The notes under the pieces were generated by a model, which had not been told where the DNA came from, did no database searches, and worked only from the letters and a program-made list of their open reading frames with translations. Below are positions 1-8,796 of a stretch of DNA of 64,000 bases, in pieces; the stretch's first letter is position 1; each line of letters starts with the position of its first letter. This DNA comes from WTFV01 sp965200895 (GTDB taxonomy: Bacteria > Acidobacteriota > Vicinamibacteria > Vicinamibacterales > UBA8438). The translations under genes were made by a program, and so were the position numbers. The DNA lies in NCBI GenBank assembly GCA_965200895.1, contig CBDAVM010000002.1, positions 1,426,001-1,490,000 on the forward strand, in the 5' to 3' direction.

Positions 1-865
1 TCTCGTAGACACGCGGCACACCGGTCATCACCGTCGGCTTCACGGCGCCGAGGTCGCGTGCGATGGTGTCGAGTGACTCCGCGAAGGTCACGGTGACGCC
101 GCGGTAGAGGTACAGGCACAGGACCATGCGTTCGAAGGCATGGCTGAGCGGCAGGAACGACAGCGCGGCGTCCTCGTCGTCGACCTGTACGACGGAGCAG
201 CCATCCGTGATGTTGCTGGCCACATTGCCGTGCGTCAGCATCACGCCCTTCGGCTCCCCGGTGGTGCCCGACGTATAGATGATGGTCGCCAACTGGTCCG
301 GGGTAATGGCGGCGGCGTGTTCCTTGTACTGTCGGGCGAGGCCGTCTTCGGTCATCAACCGGCGGTGGCCGCGCTCTGTGGCTTCGACGAAACTCGACTC
401 CTCGCGCCCGGACGCGCTCTCTCCGCCGACCGCCGCGTCCGCGGCCGGATCCATGACCACCAGGGCCGACAGTTGCGGGAGCTCGTCCCACACGGCACGG
501 ACCTTGGCCGCCTGCGTCTCGTCGGCCGCCACCACCACCCGGGCGCCGGAGTCGGCGAGAATGTAGCGGACCTGCGTCTCGGGCAACGTCGGGTAGATCG
601 GCGCGGTCACCGCCCCGGCGGTGAGCGCCGCAAGGTCGGCGATGATCCACTCGGGGCGGCTGTCGGACAGAATCGCGACCCGGTCACCCGGCCCCACCCC
701 GAGCGCTCCGAGACCGAGACTGAAGTCGCGAATCCGGTCGAAGAGCTCCTGCGTGGAGATCTCCTCGACGGCGTCGCCCCGACAGCGGCGCATGAACGCG
801 GACCGGGGATGGCGTCCGACGAAGTGAAACGGCAGTGCGGCCAGTGTCTTCAGCGCATCGTTCAT
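1..865 (-). CDS. Long-chain acyl-CoA synthetase (AMP-forming), 3' part cut by window edge
   Basis: The first 288 residues of an adenylate-forming enzyme that activates fatty acids with ATP and CoA. The ATP-binding signature YTSGTTGEPKG lies at residues 197-207 and is followed by a MLTHGN segment, as in FadD15-type ligases. The N-terminus has the usual DRVAILSDSRPEW region. The ATG at 863-865 starts MNDALKTLAA. The C-terminal half runs off the window, so the catalytic lysine cannot be seen. It follows moaC on the same strand after a 60-base gap and could be cotranscribed with rex and moaC. Substrate chain length is inferred from family resemblance only. Confidence 0.9.
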   Translation of the reverse strand, partial: MNDALKTLAALPFHFVGRHPRSAFMRRCRGDAVEEISTQELFDRIRDFSLGLGALGVGPGDRVAILSDSRPEWIIADLAALTAGAVTAPIYPTLPETQVRYILADSGARVVVAADETQAAKVRAVWDELPQLSALVVMDPAADAAVGGESASGREESSFVEATERGHRRLMTEDGLARQYKEHAAAITPDQLATIIYTSGTTGEPKGVMLTHGNVASNITDGCSVVQVDDEDAALSFLPLSHAFERMVLCLYLYRGVTVTFAESLDTIARDLGAVKPTVMTGVPRVYE

Positions 866-925
866 GTCGATTCCCGGGCCTGCGACGCCGGCTCCCCGCG
901 ATTCATGGCTCCATCGGCCACGCGT

Positions 926-1423
926 TCACGGGGCGTGGTAGTCGCCGGACCGGCCTCCTGTCTTCCTCACCAGCCTTATCGGACCGATGACCATCCGCTT
1001 GTCGATCGCCTTGACCATATCGTAGATGGTCAGGGCCGCAACGGAAACCGCCGTGAGCGCTTCCATCTCGACCCCGGTCTGCGCCGTCGTGCGTACGCGC
1101 GCCTCGATCCGGTAACCGTCATCGAGCCCCTGCAGGTCGATGTCGACCTGCGACAACATCAGGGGATGGCACAGCGGAATCAGATCGGCCGTCTTCTTCG
1201 CCGCCATGACCCCGGCGAGGCGGGCGGCCTGCAGGGGATCGCCCTTGGCGACGCGTCCGTCGCGTATGGCTCGCAGGGCCGGCTCGCCGATCGTGATATG
1301 GGCGCGAGCCACGGCTACGCGCTCGGTGACGGGCTTGTCTCCCACGTCGACCATGCGCACCCGCCCCGCCTCGTCCACATGGCTCAGTCCCGGCTCGCCG
1401 GCGCTGGTGTCGCGCTCGCGCAT
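926..1423 (-). CDS. moaC: Cyclic pyranopterin monophosphate synthase MoaC
   Basis: 165 residues, the normal MoaC length. MoaC acts with MoaA in the first step of molybdenum cofactor synthesis, converting the GTP-derived cyclic intermediate to cyclic pyranopterin monophosphate. Recognisable segments are LSHVDEAGRVRMVDVGDK near the N-terminus, the LIPLCHPLML segment at 81-90, and TGVEMEALTAVSVAALTIYDM at 116-136, whose following Asp-Lys region holds the active-site residues. I chose the ATG at 1421-1423; the frame stays open upstream into rex, so a start about 18-22 codons further upstream is possible. No other moa genes are in view. Confidence 0.93.
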   Translation of the reverse strand: MRERDTSAGEPGLSHVDEAGRVRMVDVGDKPVTERVAVARAHITIGEPALRAIRDGRVAKGDPLQAARLAGVMAAKKTADLIPLCHPLMLSQVDIDLQGLDDGYRIEARVRTTAQTGVEMEALTAVSVAALTIYDMVKAIDKRMVIGPIRLVRKTGGRSGDYHAP

Positions 1424-1430
1424 TCCACTC

Positions 1431-1537
1431 CCGGGCGCCGGGTCAACCCCTGCCTCCGCTCTCGGGACGTCCATGCCTCTGTCACCCATTCGCGCGCTTC
1501 CCTCCGGGCGCCGGGTCAGCCCCTGCCTCCGCTCTCG
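1431..1537. repeat. Pair of 34-bp direct repeats at the rex stop codon
   Basis: Two copies, 1431-1464 and 1504-1537, differ at one base and are spaced 73 bases apart. The unit begins ccgggcgccgggtca and ends ctccgctctcg. The second copy contains the rex TGA stop (1516-1518). A related but diverged unit occurs three times at 42300-42449, so this looks like a dispersed family. Confidence 0.7.
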
Positions 1538-2160
1538 AGACTGGCCAGGTAGAACGACAGGCTCTCGAGCGAGACCGTCAGATCCACGCTCTTGAGCTTC
1601 ACGTCCGGCGGCACCCGCAACGCCCCCGGCGAGAAGTTGAGTACGGCCTTGATGCCCGCCTCCACCACCGTACTCACCACCTGCTGCGCGGACGCCGCAG
1701 GGACGGCGATGACCGAGATCGTGATGCCCTCCCGGTGCGCCACCTCGCGCAGCTCCTGTATGTCGTAGATGGGCACGCCGCTGCGCGACTCCTGCCCCAC
1801 CTTCTCCCGCAGCGTGTCGAACAGGGCCACGATGCGGAATCCCTCCCGGCGAAAGCCGGGATAGTCGGCGAGTGCAAGTCCCAGGTTCCCGGCGCCCATG
1901 ATCGCCACCGCGAGCTTGCGGTCCAGCCCCAGAATCACCTGCAGCTCGCGGCGCAGATCCTTGACGACGTACCCCACTCCTCGCACGCCGAGGTCGCCGA
2001 AGTGCGCGAGGTCCTTGCGGATGAGCGCCGCGTTGAGACCGAACTGCTCGGCGAGTACGGTCGACGACACGGTGCGCACACCCTTTTCTTCGAGCTCGTT
2101 CAGAAATCGAACGTAGAGTGAGAGTCGATTCGTCGTGTGCTCCGAAATCTCGTCGCGCAT
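1516..2160 (-). CDS. rex: Redox-sensing transcriptional repressor Rex
   Basis: 214 residues, full length. Rex binds DNA when the NADH/NAD+ ratio is low and releases it when NADH rises, controlling anaerobic and fermentative genes. The N-terminal winged helix (residues about 8-60) includes the segment VSSTVLAEQFGLNAALIRKD and a conserved GDLGVRGVGY turn. The Rossmann NAD(H) domain follows, with GAGNLG at 89-94. The C-terminal domain-swap helix (SLESLSFYLAS) is present. The TGA stop lies inside a 34-base direct repeat. It reads toward moaC with a gap of 92 bases made largely of that repeat. Confidence 0.95.
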   Translation of the reverse strand: MRDEISEHTTNRLSLYVRFLNELEEKGVRTVSSTVLAEQFGLNAALIRKDLAHFGDLGVRGVGYVVKDLRRELQVILGLDRKLAVAIMGAGNLGLALADYPGFRREGFRIVALFDTLREKVGQESRSGVPIYDIQELREVAHREGITISVIAVPAASAQQVVSTVVEAGIKAVLNFSPGALRVPPDVKLKSVDLTVSLESLSFYLASLESGGRG

Positions 2161-2248
2161 CGGGAATCCGCCCCGGCAAGGCTCGCGATCCTACGGCCCC
2201 GATTCCAACCGGTCAAGCCGCAGGATGGCCTGCGACCCGCGTGCTAAG

Positions 2249-3403
2249 ATGCGAGACATGATTCAGACGCAGTGGTTTCGGCGGACGACCGGGTTCCTCT
2301 GTGCGTGCGTCGTTCTCGTCCCGGGGCTCGGGGCCGCGCAGGGCCGTCGGGCGGCCACACTCGATGCTCTCGACGAGCATCCTTTCTTCTTCCACGGCCA
2401 GGAGATAATCGTCGTCACGGAAGCTGTCGGCGAGCAGTTGCTGACCTGGCTCGTCAACGCCGACGACAGCGTGCGTCTGCTCGCCTTCGACGTCCCGCCG
2501 CCGCCCGAAGGGATTCGAGAACAGCTCGAAGTAACGGGCACATTCTACGACGTCGGCCGTCTCGACGAAGACGACCAGCGTCTGCGCGGCCTGCCGATCC
2601 GTCGGATCGCCGAGGAACTGCTGCGCAAGGCGTGGCCGGCGATCGGAGAGCTGCCCCTGATCGTCGCCACATCGTCCCGGCCGGCAGCCGCTCCATCCTC
2701 CACGACGTTGCGCAGCGTCGTGCTCCACCCCGACCGCTATCTCGATCGCGGGGTCACCATCATCGGTCGCTTCCGGGGACGCAACCTCTACGGCGACCTG
2801 CCGGAGGCGCCGGACGAGAGCCGCTGGGACTTCGTGCTCCGGTCGGCCGACGCCGCCGCGTGGGTGGTCGGGCGGGAACCGAAGGGCGACGGTTTCGATC
2901 TCGATGTGACGGCCCGTGTCGACACCGGCCGCTGGCTCGAGGTCACGGGCGCCGTTCGCGTGCAGGACGGCATGGTGCTTGTCGATGCGGGCGCCCTGGC
3001 CCTGGCGGAGCCGGTCGCCGATCGCTCTCCTCCCGCCGCCGCGGCAGCGGCCCCGCGCCTGCCGCCGCCGGAGGTCATCTTCAGTGCGCCGCTGCCCGAC
3101 GACGTGGACGTGCCGGAGAACGCGACGGTGCGGGTTCAGTTCTCGAGAGACATGGATCCCGATTCGTTCGACGGACAGGTGCGCGTGGTCTACACGCGGC
3201 CCGGTGGGACCGGGATTGATTCCGGTGGCGGAGACATCCTGTTCGAACTGGCGTATCGCGGGCGCAATCGCGTGCTGGAGATCCGCTTCGATCAGGAGCT
3301 GGAACGCTTTCGCAGCGTCACCGTCGAGCTGCTGGACGGCGTGACGGCGAACGACGGCACGCCGCTGCCACCCTGGACCCTGTCGTTCTTCGTCGGCGGA
3401 TAG
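2249..3403 (+). CDS. Secreted protein with a C-terminal bacterial Ig-like (Big_5/SbsA-type) domain
   Basis: 384 residues from the ATG at 2249 (a second ATG is at 2258). A signal peptide is clear: basic MIQTQWFRRTTG, a hydrophobic run, then GLGAAQG. The middle (about residues 40-270) has no family I can name. The C-terminal 100 residues have the pattern of a Big_5 Ig-like domain, with PLPDDVDVPENATVRVQFSR followed by DMDPDSF and ending in a TLSFFVGG strand. It is probably periplasmic or surface-attached. It is divergent from rex. Function unknown. Confidence 0.75.
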   Translation: MRDMIQTQWFRRTTGFLCACVVLVPGLGAAQGRRAATLDALDEHPFFFHGQEIIVVTEAVGEQLLTWLVNADDSVRLLAFDVPPPPEGIREQLEVTGTFYDVGRLDEDDQRLRGLPIRRIAEELLRKAWPAIGELPLIVATSSRPAAAPSSTTLRSVVLHPDRYLDRGVTIIGRFRGRNLYGDLPEAPDESRWDFVLRSADAAAWVVGREPKGDGFDLDVTARVDTGRWLEVTGAVRVQDGMVLVDAGALALAEPVADRSPPAAAAAAPRLPPPEVIFSAPLPDDVDVPENATVRVQFSRDMDPDSFDGQVRVVYTRPGGTGIDSGGGDILFELAYRGRNRVLEIRFDQELERFRSVTVELLDGVTANDGTPLPPWTLSFFVGG

Positions 3404-3464
3404 GAGCTTGCGCCCGCAGAAGCGCGGTCGCAGACGACGCCGGATGACGCCGGCCCGGCCGTTC

Positions 3465-4211
3465 TCAGGTTCCGGCCAGCAATGTCTCGATGGCCCGCCG
3501 AGTGCGGTCGATGAGCACGTTGCGGTCCTTGAACTCCAGGCCCTCCACCGAGATCGGGGTACCGATGTGCACGCGCACGGTCACCGGCCGGATGACCGGG
3601 CTCCCCTTCCGCATCGCTGCGTCAGCCCCCTGCACGGCAATCGGGACGAGCGGCGCCTGTCCCTTGATGGCCATGACGAACCCTCCTTTCTTGAAGGGCA
3701 GCAACCGCCCGGTCCGGCTGCGCGTGCCCTCGGGGAAGATCATGAACGAATCGCCGGCGGCCAGCGCCGCCGCCGCCCGGTCTATGGCCCGCGCACTCTG
3801 GTCCCGGTTACCCCTCTCTATGGGCACGAACCCGACGAGGTCGAAGGCGTTGCGGAGCACGGGCATCGCCGCGCGCAGCTCCGCCTTGTAGAGGATCTTC
3901 AGCCGCGGGTGGATGGCAGCAAGGACCATGTAGATGATCGGCGGCTCGAGATTGCTGCGGTGATTCGCACAGTAGACGGCTCCGCGTCGGACCTGGATGT
4001 GGCTGCGGCCCGCGGCGATGAAACGAATGCCGGCCGCTCCGAGACCCAGGCGCACACCGCCGCGACCGAGCGCGTACAGGATGCCCGGCCGGCGAAAGAC
4101 ATGCGCGAGGGCCATGCCGACAGGCCCCAGGACGAGAACCCAGAGGGCAACTGTGACATACGCGGCCGCAGAGCGGACGGTCGCAACCGCGGTGCGAACG
4201 AATTCCGCCAC
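3465..4211 (-). CDS. plsC: 1-acyl-sn-glycerol-3-phosphate acyltransferase (PlsC family)
   Basis: 248 residues, normal length. The enzyme acylates lysophosphatidic acid to phosphatidic acid at the inner membrane. Hydrophobic segments occupy residues about 10-35. Motif I reads NHRSNLEPP, giving HX4E in place of the canonical HX4D. Motif III is FPEGTRSRTGRL, followed by FKKGG, and motif IV includes PLVPIAVQG. The gene starts 9 bases after the carD stop, so the two are very likely one transcript. The Asp-to-Glu change is seen directly; whether it alters activity is unknown. Confidence 0.92.
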   Translation of the reverse strand: MAEFVRTAVATVRSAAAYVTVALWVLVLGPVGMALAHVFRRPGILYALGRGGVRLGLGAAGIRFIAAGRSHIQVRRGAVYCANHRSNLEPPIIYMVLAAIHPRLKILYKAELRAAMPVLRNAFDLVGFVPIERGNRDQSARAIDRAAAALAAGDSFMIFPEGTRSRTGRLLPFKKGGFVMAIKGQAPLVPIAVQGADAAMRKGSPVIRPVTVRVHIGTPISVEGLEFKDRNVLIDRTRRAIETLLAGT

Positions 4212-4220
4212 AGGCCAGCG

Positions 4221-4835
4221 TCAGGGACTTGCCGGGGACGCTTCCGGCGCGTCGGGGGCATCCACCGCATCGGACACCTCCCCCGTTTCCTCGGCCGCCT
4301 TGGCCTTGGCGGCGCGTTCCCTGGCAAGCTGCCGCGCCCGGTTGGCGAGGCAACGCTCGAGCGCCTTTTCCACCCGCCGCTCGATCGCATCGGACGGTTC
4401 GCTCACGACCTCGGAGATTTCCGACACGACGAGGAACCTGGCGCGGTCGAGCATCCGCTTCTCGCGGAACGACAGGTTCTTCGACTGACTGAGGTGATTC
4501 AGATTCTTGAGGACATCGACGACATCGTAGAGCGACCCGGTTCGCATCTTGTTCGAGTTGTCCTTGAAGCGTCCCTTCCAGTTCTGGTGATTGTCGATCT
4601 TGCCGTTACCGAGCAACGTGAACAGCTTCTTGACCTCGTGGTCGCCGATCGCGCGCCGCAACCCGACATCCTCGACGTTGTCCACCGGCACCAGAACGGT
4701 CGTGTCGCTCGAAGCCATGCGCAGCGAGTAGAAGCCGCACGTCGTACCCATGATGGTCCGGGTTTCGATTCGCTCCACGATGCCGAGTCCCTGATTGGGG
4801 TAGATGACTTTGTCTCCGACCTCGAACTGCAACAT
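4221..4835 (-). CDS. carD: CarD/CdnL-family transcriptional regulator
   Basis: 204 residues starting MLQFEVGDKVIYP. The first 65 residues form the CarD/TRCF RNA-polymerase-interacting Tudor-like domain (KVIYPNQGLGIVERIE). A basic helical DNA-binding domain follows (about 70-165), including LSFREKRMLDRARFL. The last 40 residues are an Ala/Lys helix and an acidic Glu/Asp/Pro tail. CarD binds the RNA polymerase beta subunit and stabilises open complexes. The frame is open far upstream, but ATG 4833-4835 has an AGAGGGGG ribosome-binding site and matches the family N-terminus. It precedes plsC. Confidence 0.93.
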   Translation of the reverse strand: MLQFEVGDKVIYPNQGLGIVERIETRTIMGTTCGFYSLRMASSDTTVLVPVDNVEDVGLRRAIGDHEVKKLFTLLGNGKIDNHQNWKGRFKDNSNKMRTGSLYDVVDVLKNLNHLSQSKNLSFREKRMLDRARFLVVSEISEVVSEPSDAIERRVEKALERCLANRARQLARERAAKAKAAEETGEVSDAVDAPDAPEASPASP

Positions 4836-5158
4836 GGCCCCCTCTGCTACGGAAAGGTGGACGGCAGCGCCGGACGGGCCTCTTCCCAGAGGCGGGGGGG
4901 CATTATAGCCGATCGACGCGCCAATCCCAACCGGAAGTGGAGCAGAATGAGCGGTTTGGCGTTGCCGCAGGCTCGTGGCGGCGGCCTCCAACGTCTGCGG
5001 AGAGCGGCCGGAGGCGGTTTCGAGAAATCGTGGACCGCCTCGACGGCCGGCCGTAACCGGTGGGGTACGGAGCGCACGGAGCGCCGCGTCACGACCGGGG
5101 CTGTTGTAGAGTAACCGGTGCAACCGCGACGAGGAGACGCCCGCCCCAGGAGGACACG

Positions 5159-5899
5159 ATGAGGTCACGACGGTTCAGCGCAACGGCCCCGGCGCCGCCG
5201 GCCCGCGGCGCAAGTCCTGCTGCGTCGGAGCTGCGATGCGCTCCGACCGGACAGGGCTCCGCGGTCGAATACGGCCGACCGGCTCCCCCGTCGCGCCCGG
5301 CCGGGCAGGCGCCTCGCCGCTCTCGATGCGGTGCGGGACTTCGCCTCGGACTGCTCGCGCTCGGAATCCTGCTGCTGGCCGGGACCACGGTGTCGCCGGC
5401 GGTCAGCCAGGACGGTCGAAGCCTGGCTCCTTTCGTACCCACGCCCAACGACGTCGTCGACCGGATGCTGAAGCTGGCCGGCGTTACCGAAGACGACATC
5501 GTCTACGACCTTGGATGCGGCGACGGACGTATCGTCATCGCCGCCGCACGGAACTTCGGCGCACGCGGCGTCGGCGTTGACATCGACCCGCAGCGAATCG
5601 CCGAGGCGAACGCGAATGCGGAGCTGGCCGGCGTGCAGCACCTCGTGGAATTCATCGAGCAGGACGCCATGGAAGTCGACGTGTCCGATGCCACCGTCGT
5701 GACGCTCTACCTGCTCTCGTCCTCGAACGCGCGGCTGAGACCCATCCTGACGCGACAGCTTCGGCCCGGCGCCCGGATCGTCTCGCACGCATTCAACATG
5801 GGCACCTGGGAGCCTGACATCGTCGATCGTTTCGAGGACGCCCGCGGCAGTACGCGTACACTCTACCTGTGGCGGCATGACGGCACCGTCAGGCCGTGA
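5159..5899 (+). CDS. Membrane-anchored or exported class I SAM-dependent methyltransferase
   Basis: 246 residues. ATG 5159 is preceded by AGGAGG at ideal spacing. Residues 1-58 are an unusual Arg/Pro/Ala-rich stretch, 59-82 are a hydrophobic segment (LGLLALGILLLAGTTV) and the catalytic fold follows. The SAM motif is DLGCGDG at 117-123, with the acidic loop VGVDIDP and motif IV near QDAMEVDVSD. It resembles DUF or PrmA-like small methyltransferases; the substrate is unknown. A Rossmann methyltransferase behind a signal or anchor segment is unusual because SAM is cytoplasmic, so it may be anchored facing inward. Confidence 0.78.
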   Translation: MRSRRFSATAPAPPARGASPAASELRCAPTGQGSAVEYGRPAPPSRPAGQAPRRSRCGAGLRLGLLALGILLLAGTTVSPAVSQDGRSLAPFVPTPNDVVDRMLKLAGVTEDDIVYDLGCGDGRIVIAAARNFGARGVGVDIDPQRIAEANANAELAGVQHLVEFIEQDAMEVDVSDATVVTLYLLSSSNARLRPILTRQLRPGARIVSHAFNMGTWEPDIVDRFEDARGSTRTLYLWRHDGTVRP

Positions 5900-5906
5900 C
5901 CGGGCA

Positions 5907-5995
5907 GCCGGAGTGGCGAAATTGGCAGACGCGCTGGACTCAAAATCCAGTGGGGTTCACTCCTCGTGTGGGTTCGAGTCCCACCTCCGGCACCA
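5907..5995 (+). tRNA. tRNA-Leu (anticodon CAA)
   Basis: An 89-base class II tRNA. The acceptor stem gccggag pairs with ctccggc, followed by an encoded ACCA end. The anticodon stem ctgga/tccag encloses the loop ctcaaaa, giving anticodon CAA (reads UUG). The long variable arm and the T-loop ggttcgagtcc are present. It lies 7 bases after the methyltransferase stop. Confidence 0.96.
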
Positions 5996-6046
5996 GACTC
6001 GTCCCGTGCTCCGGATTCGCAACCCGGTCCATCAGGAGGTTCGCTC

Positions 6047-7138
6047 GTGAAACGCTTCCTCACCGCCGCGGCCCTCGCCCTGGCCCTCGCGCTGGCGCCG
6101 CTCGGGGCCCAGCAGATCGACAACAGCGAAGCGCCGGAGATTCCGTTCGTCTCCGTGCCGGACTATCTCAAGTACTCGCCGGAGATGAACCTGGACGAGA
6201 TCCTCGCCGTCGCCGAGAACTCCAAGGGCCACCTGCTGGTGCTCAACCATCCGGGCACCGCCACCAGCGGCCCCCTGTACGGCAATGCAACGACGCAGCT
6301 CTTCGAATTCGACGACAACGGCAATTTCGTCCGGGAGCTCGGGCAGGGCGTGTACGGGCTCGGCTATTCGCACTCCGCCCGTTACGACCGCTACGACAAC
6401 CTCTGGATCGTCGACAAGGGCACCAACGCGGTAACCAAGTTCAACCCGGCCGGGTACGTGACGATGAATCTCGGGCGCCGTCCGGAAGGCTACGAACCGC
6501 ATGAGCACATCGCTCCGCAGGACGCCCGGCACGTCGACGGCTACTTCAACGGGCCGACCGATGTCGGTTGGGACCCCGACGACAACATCTACGTCAGTGA
6601 CGGCTACGTCAACTCACGGGTCGCGAAGTTCGACAAGCACGGCAACTGGATCAAGTCGTGGGGCACCTACGGGACCGAGCCGGGTCAGATCAGGCTGCCG
6701 CACAACCTCGGCGTAGACCGCAACGGCCACGTCTACGTCGCCGACCGTACCAACCGCCGTATCCAGAAGTTCGACTCGGACGGCAACCTGCTGCAGATCA
6801 TCCATCTGAACGTGCCGTACGACAAGACGCGGCAGCCGGTGCTCGGCAACGTGAATCCGAACGCGCCGGACGAGACGGCGCCCTGGACGATCTGCATTTC
6901 CGGCGGGGAGACGCAGTACCTGTTCGCGTCGGACGTGGAACCGGGGCGCATCTACAAGATGACGCTGGACGGAAAGATCCTGGGCTGGCTGGGAGAATCA
7001 GGCAGGCAGCTCGGACAGTTCAACTGGGTACACGGAATCTCGTGCCGCTCGGAAGAGACGCTGTATGTAGCGGACCTGAACAACTGGCGCGTTCAGAAAC
7101 TGCTTCTCAATCCGCGGGGCAGCTCCACCGAGCAATAG
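6047..7138 (+). CDS. Secreted NHL-repeat beta-propeller protein
   Basis: 363 residues. A GTG start at 6047 is preceded by AGGAGGT and gives a clean signal peptide (VKRFLTAAALALALALAPLGAQQ). NHL-type blades repeat with GWDPDDNIYVSDGYVNSRV, LGVDRNGHVYVADRTNRRI and a final ETLYVADLNNWRVQ. Such propellers usually bind ligands or act as lyase-like enzymes outside the cytoplasm. It resembles the peptidyl-alpha-hydroxyglycine lyase-like NHL proteins common in Acidobacteriota. No catalytic assignment is possible. Confidence 0.85.
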   Translation: MKRFLTAAALALALALAPLGAQQIDNSEAPEIPFVSVPDYLKYSPEMNLDEILAVAENSKGHLLVLNHPGTATSGPLYGNATTQLFEFDDNGNFVRELGQGVYGLGYSHSARYDRYDNLWIVDKGTNAVTKFNPAGYVTMNLGRRPEGYEPHEHIAPQDARHVDGYFNGPTDVGWDPDDNIYVSDGYVNSRVAKFDKHGNWIKSWGTYGTEPGQIRLPHNLGVDRNGHVYVADRTNRRIQKFDSDGNLLQIIHLNVPYDKTRQPVLGNVNPNAPDETAPWTICISGGETQYLFASDVEPGRIYKMTLDGKILGWLGESGRQLGQFNWVHGISCRSEETLYVADLNNWRVQKLLLNPRGSSTEQ

Positions 7139-7211
7139 GAGCCGAAACGGCCGGGGTTCGGGGAGCGCCGCCCACCGGGACGACGGATGCTCCCCGTTCT
7201 CCGCGCGACCG

Positions 7212-7475
7212 CTACTGCTCGGCCTTTTCCTGCCGCCTCGACGCCCAGTACTTCCGCATCCGCTCCGAGATGGCCCGACGCTGTTCCTCCGTCATCGCCC
7301 GCTTCCGCTTGGGGGCTGCGACCACCACCTTGCGCGCCTTCTTTTTTCCGCGCCCGGGGGGCGGAGGCGCATCGGCGAGCTCTATTGCCTCGATGGCGCG
7401 CTGTATCGCGACAAGCTGTGTCTTGAGAACCTTCTCTTCGTTCCTCAGCGCATCCAGGATTCCACTCTTCGACAT
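7212..7475 (-). CDS. Small basic lysine/arginine-rich protein, hypothetical
   Basis: 87 residues from ATG 7473-7475, which has an AAGGG ribosome-binding site 9 bases upstream; an in-frame GTG lies two codons earlier. An N-terminal helix (KVLKTQLVAIQRAIEAIEL) is followed by a Pro-Gly-Lys linker (PPPPGRGKKKARKVVV) and a C-terminal segment RRAISERMRKYWASRR. The latter resembles the short basic motif of DNA-associated small proteins. It could be a nucleoid-associated protein, but I infer this only from charge and layout. Confidence 0.65.
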   Translation of the reverse strand: MSKSGILDALRNEEKVLKTQLVAIQRAIEAIELADAPPPPGRGKKKARKVVVAAPKRKRAMTEEQRRAISERMRKYWASRRQEKAEQ

Positions 7476-7679
7476 CGCCACCAGCCCTTCTGGACCGCAC
7501 CCGCGACCGCATGGGGCGGATCCCGAAACTCCCGATTGGGCGACAGTCTACTACGGATCCATGGGAAAGGCAGCGACTCGTACGGCGCGCCGCAACCGGG
7601 AACGTATCTGCGACCCGCAGGCGCACCCGTTCCCGGGACCACGGCGGCCCGTCCGGTATCGCCATCCCGGGCCGAACGG

Positions 7680-8753
7680 CTATCGTCGCTGACTGCCACC
7701 ACTCGCCGGAGGTGTCGCGCCTGTCTCGCGCCGGGTCGCCATCATTCGACGACGTCTGGCAAATGCGCGCAGGTCGGTCACCTGATCGAACTCATCGACG
7801 ATTTCACGGCCGATGAGCTCCTCGAGCACATCCTCCAACGTGACAATGCCGGCAAATCCTCCGAACTCGTCGATCACCGCCAACATGTGCTGGCGACGGG
7901 TGAGAAACATACTGAGCACCCGGTCGAGCGGCGCCGCGGCCACCACGAAGTCGATGGGCCGCATCATGGTTTCCAGGGTCTTCTCGAAACGATCCTCGGC
8001 CACCGCCTTCAGGATATCGAGCTTGTGCACGACACCGACCAGTTCCTCGGGATCGTTCGCGTACACCGGGATACGACTGTACTCGTCGAGCTCGGTCATC
8101 GACGCCGCATCGCGGACCGTCACGGAGACTCCGAGCGTGAAGACCACCGGCCGCGGCGTCATGATCTCCGACGCCGTCCGCCGCTCGAGTGCGAGGACGT
8201 TCTGGATCACGCGGGCCTCGTGCGGCTGGAAGTCTCCCGACCGCAGGCCGAGCCTCACCATCGTGAGCAACTCGTCGTCAGAGATGCGTTGCTCCTGGGT
8301 CTCGGAGCGGACGACGCGGGTGGCGAGCTGCGTCAGCGCGATCAGCGGGCCGAAGCACGTCACCAGCCACGCCAGCGGTCTGGCGACGAACGGCGCCAAC
8401 CCCCGGGAATAGACCACGCCGATGGTCTTGGGCAACACCTCCGAGAAAAGGAGGATGGCCAGGGTGAAGGCGACCGAGAACATCCAGATGCGCGCCGCGC
8501 CGAAGACACCGGCCGCCAGGGCCCCGGCCAGCGCGCCGCCGCCGGTGTTCGCAATCGTGTTGAGCGACAGAACCGCTGCGATCGGCCGGTCCACCCGGTG
8601 CCGCATCTGCTTCAGGATGCGGCCGGAAGGACGCTTCGCGCGGTCGAGGGCCTCGATTCGGCTCGGCGGAACCGAATACAGAACGGCCTCGAACAATGAG
8701 CAGGCCGCGGATGTTCCTACCACCAGCCCAACCACGGCAAGCAACTCCAGCAT
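7680..8753 (-). CDS. CNNM/CorC-family (HlyC-like) integral membrane protein with CBS pair
   Basis: 357 residues. Residues 1-165 form a DUF21/CNNM transmembrane domain, including SLNTIANTGGGALAGAL and LLFSEVLPKTIGVVY. A two-CBS domain follows (about 195-330), with MTPRPVVFTL, YSRIPVYANDPEELVGVV and FGGFAGIVTLEDVLEELIG. The protein ends soon after the CBS pair, so the C-terminal CorC_HlyC domain found in many relatives is absent. The family handles Mg2+ or Co2+ export. The start MLELLAVVGL is chosen because upstream residues are not membrane-like. Confidence 0.88.
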   Translation of the reverse strand: MLELLAVVGLVVGTSAACSLFEAVLYSVPPSRIEALDRAKRPSGRILKQMRHRVDRPIAAVLSLNTIANTGGGALAGALAAGVFGAARIWMFSVAFTLAILLFSEVLPKTIGVVYSRGLAPFVARPLAWLVTCFGPLIALTQLATRVVRSETQEQRISDDELLTMVRLGLRSGDFQPHEARVIQNVLALERRTASEIMTPRPVVFTLGVSVTVRDAASMTELDEYSRIPVYANDPEELVGVVHKLDILKAVAEDRFEKTLETMMRPIDFVVAAAPLDRVLSMFLTRRQHMLAVIDEFGGFAGIVTLEDVLEELIGREIVDEFDQVTDLRAFARRRRMMATRRETGATPPASGGSQRR

Positions 8754-8796
8754 GGCAGTCTCCGGTCGATGGTGGCCGCCGAACCCGCCAGCTACG

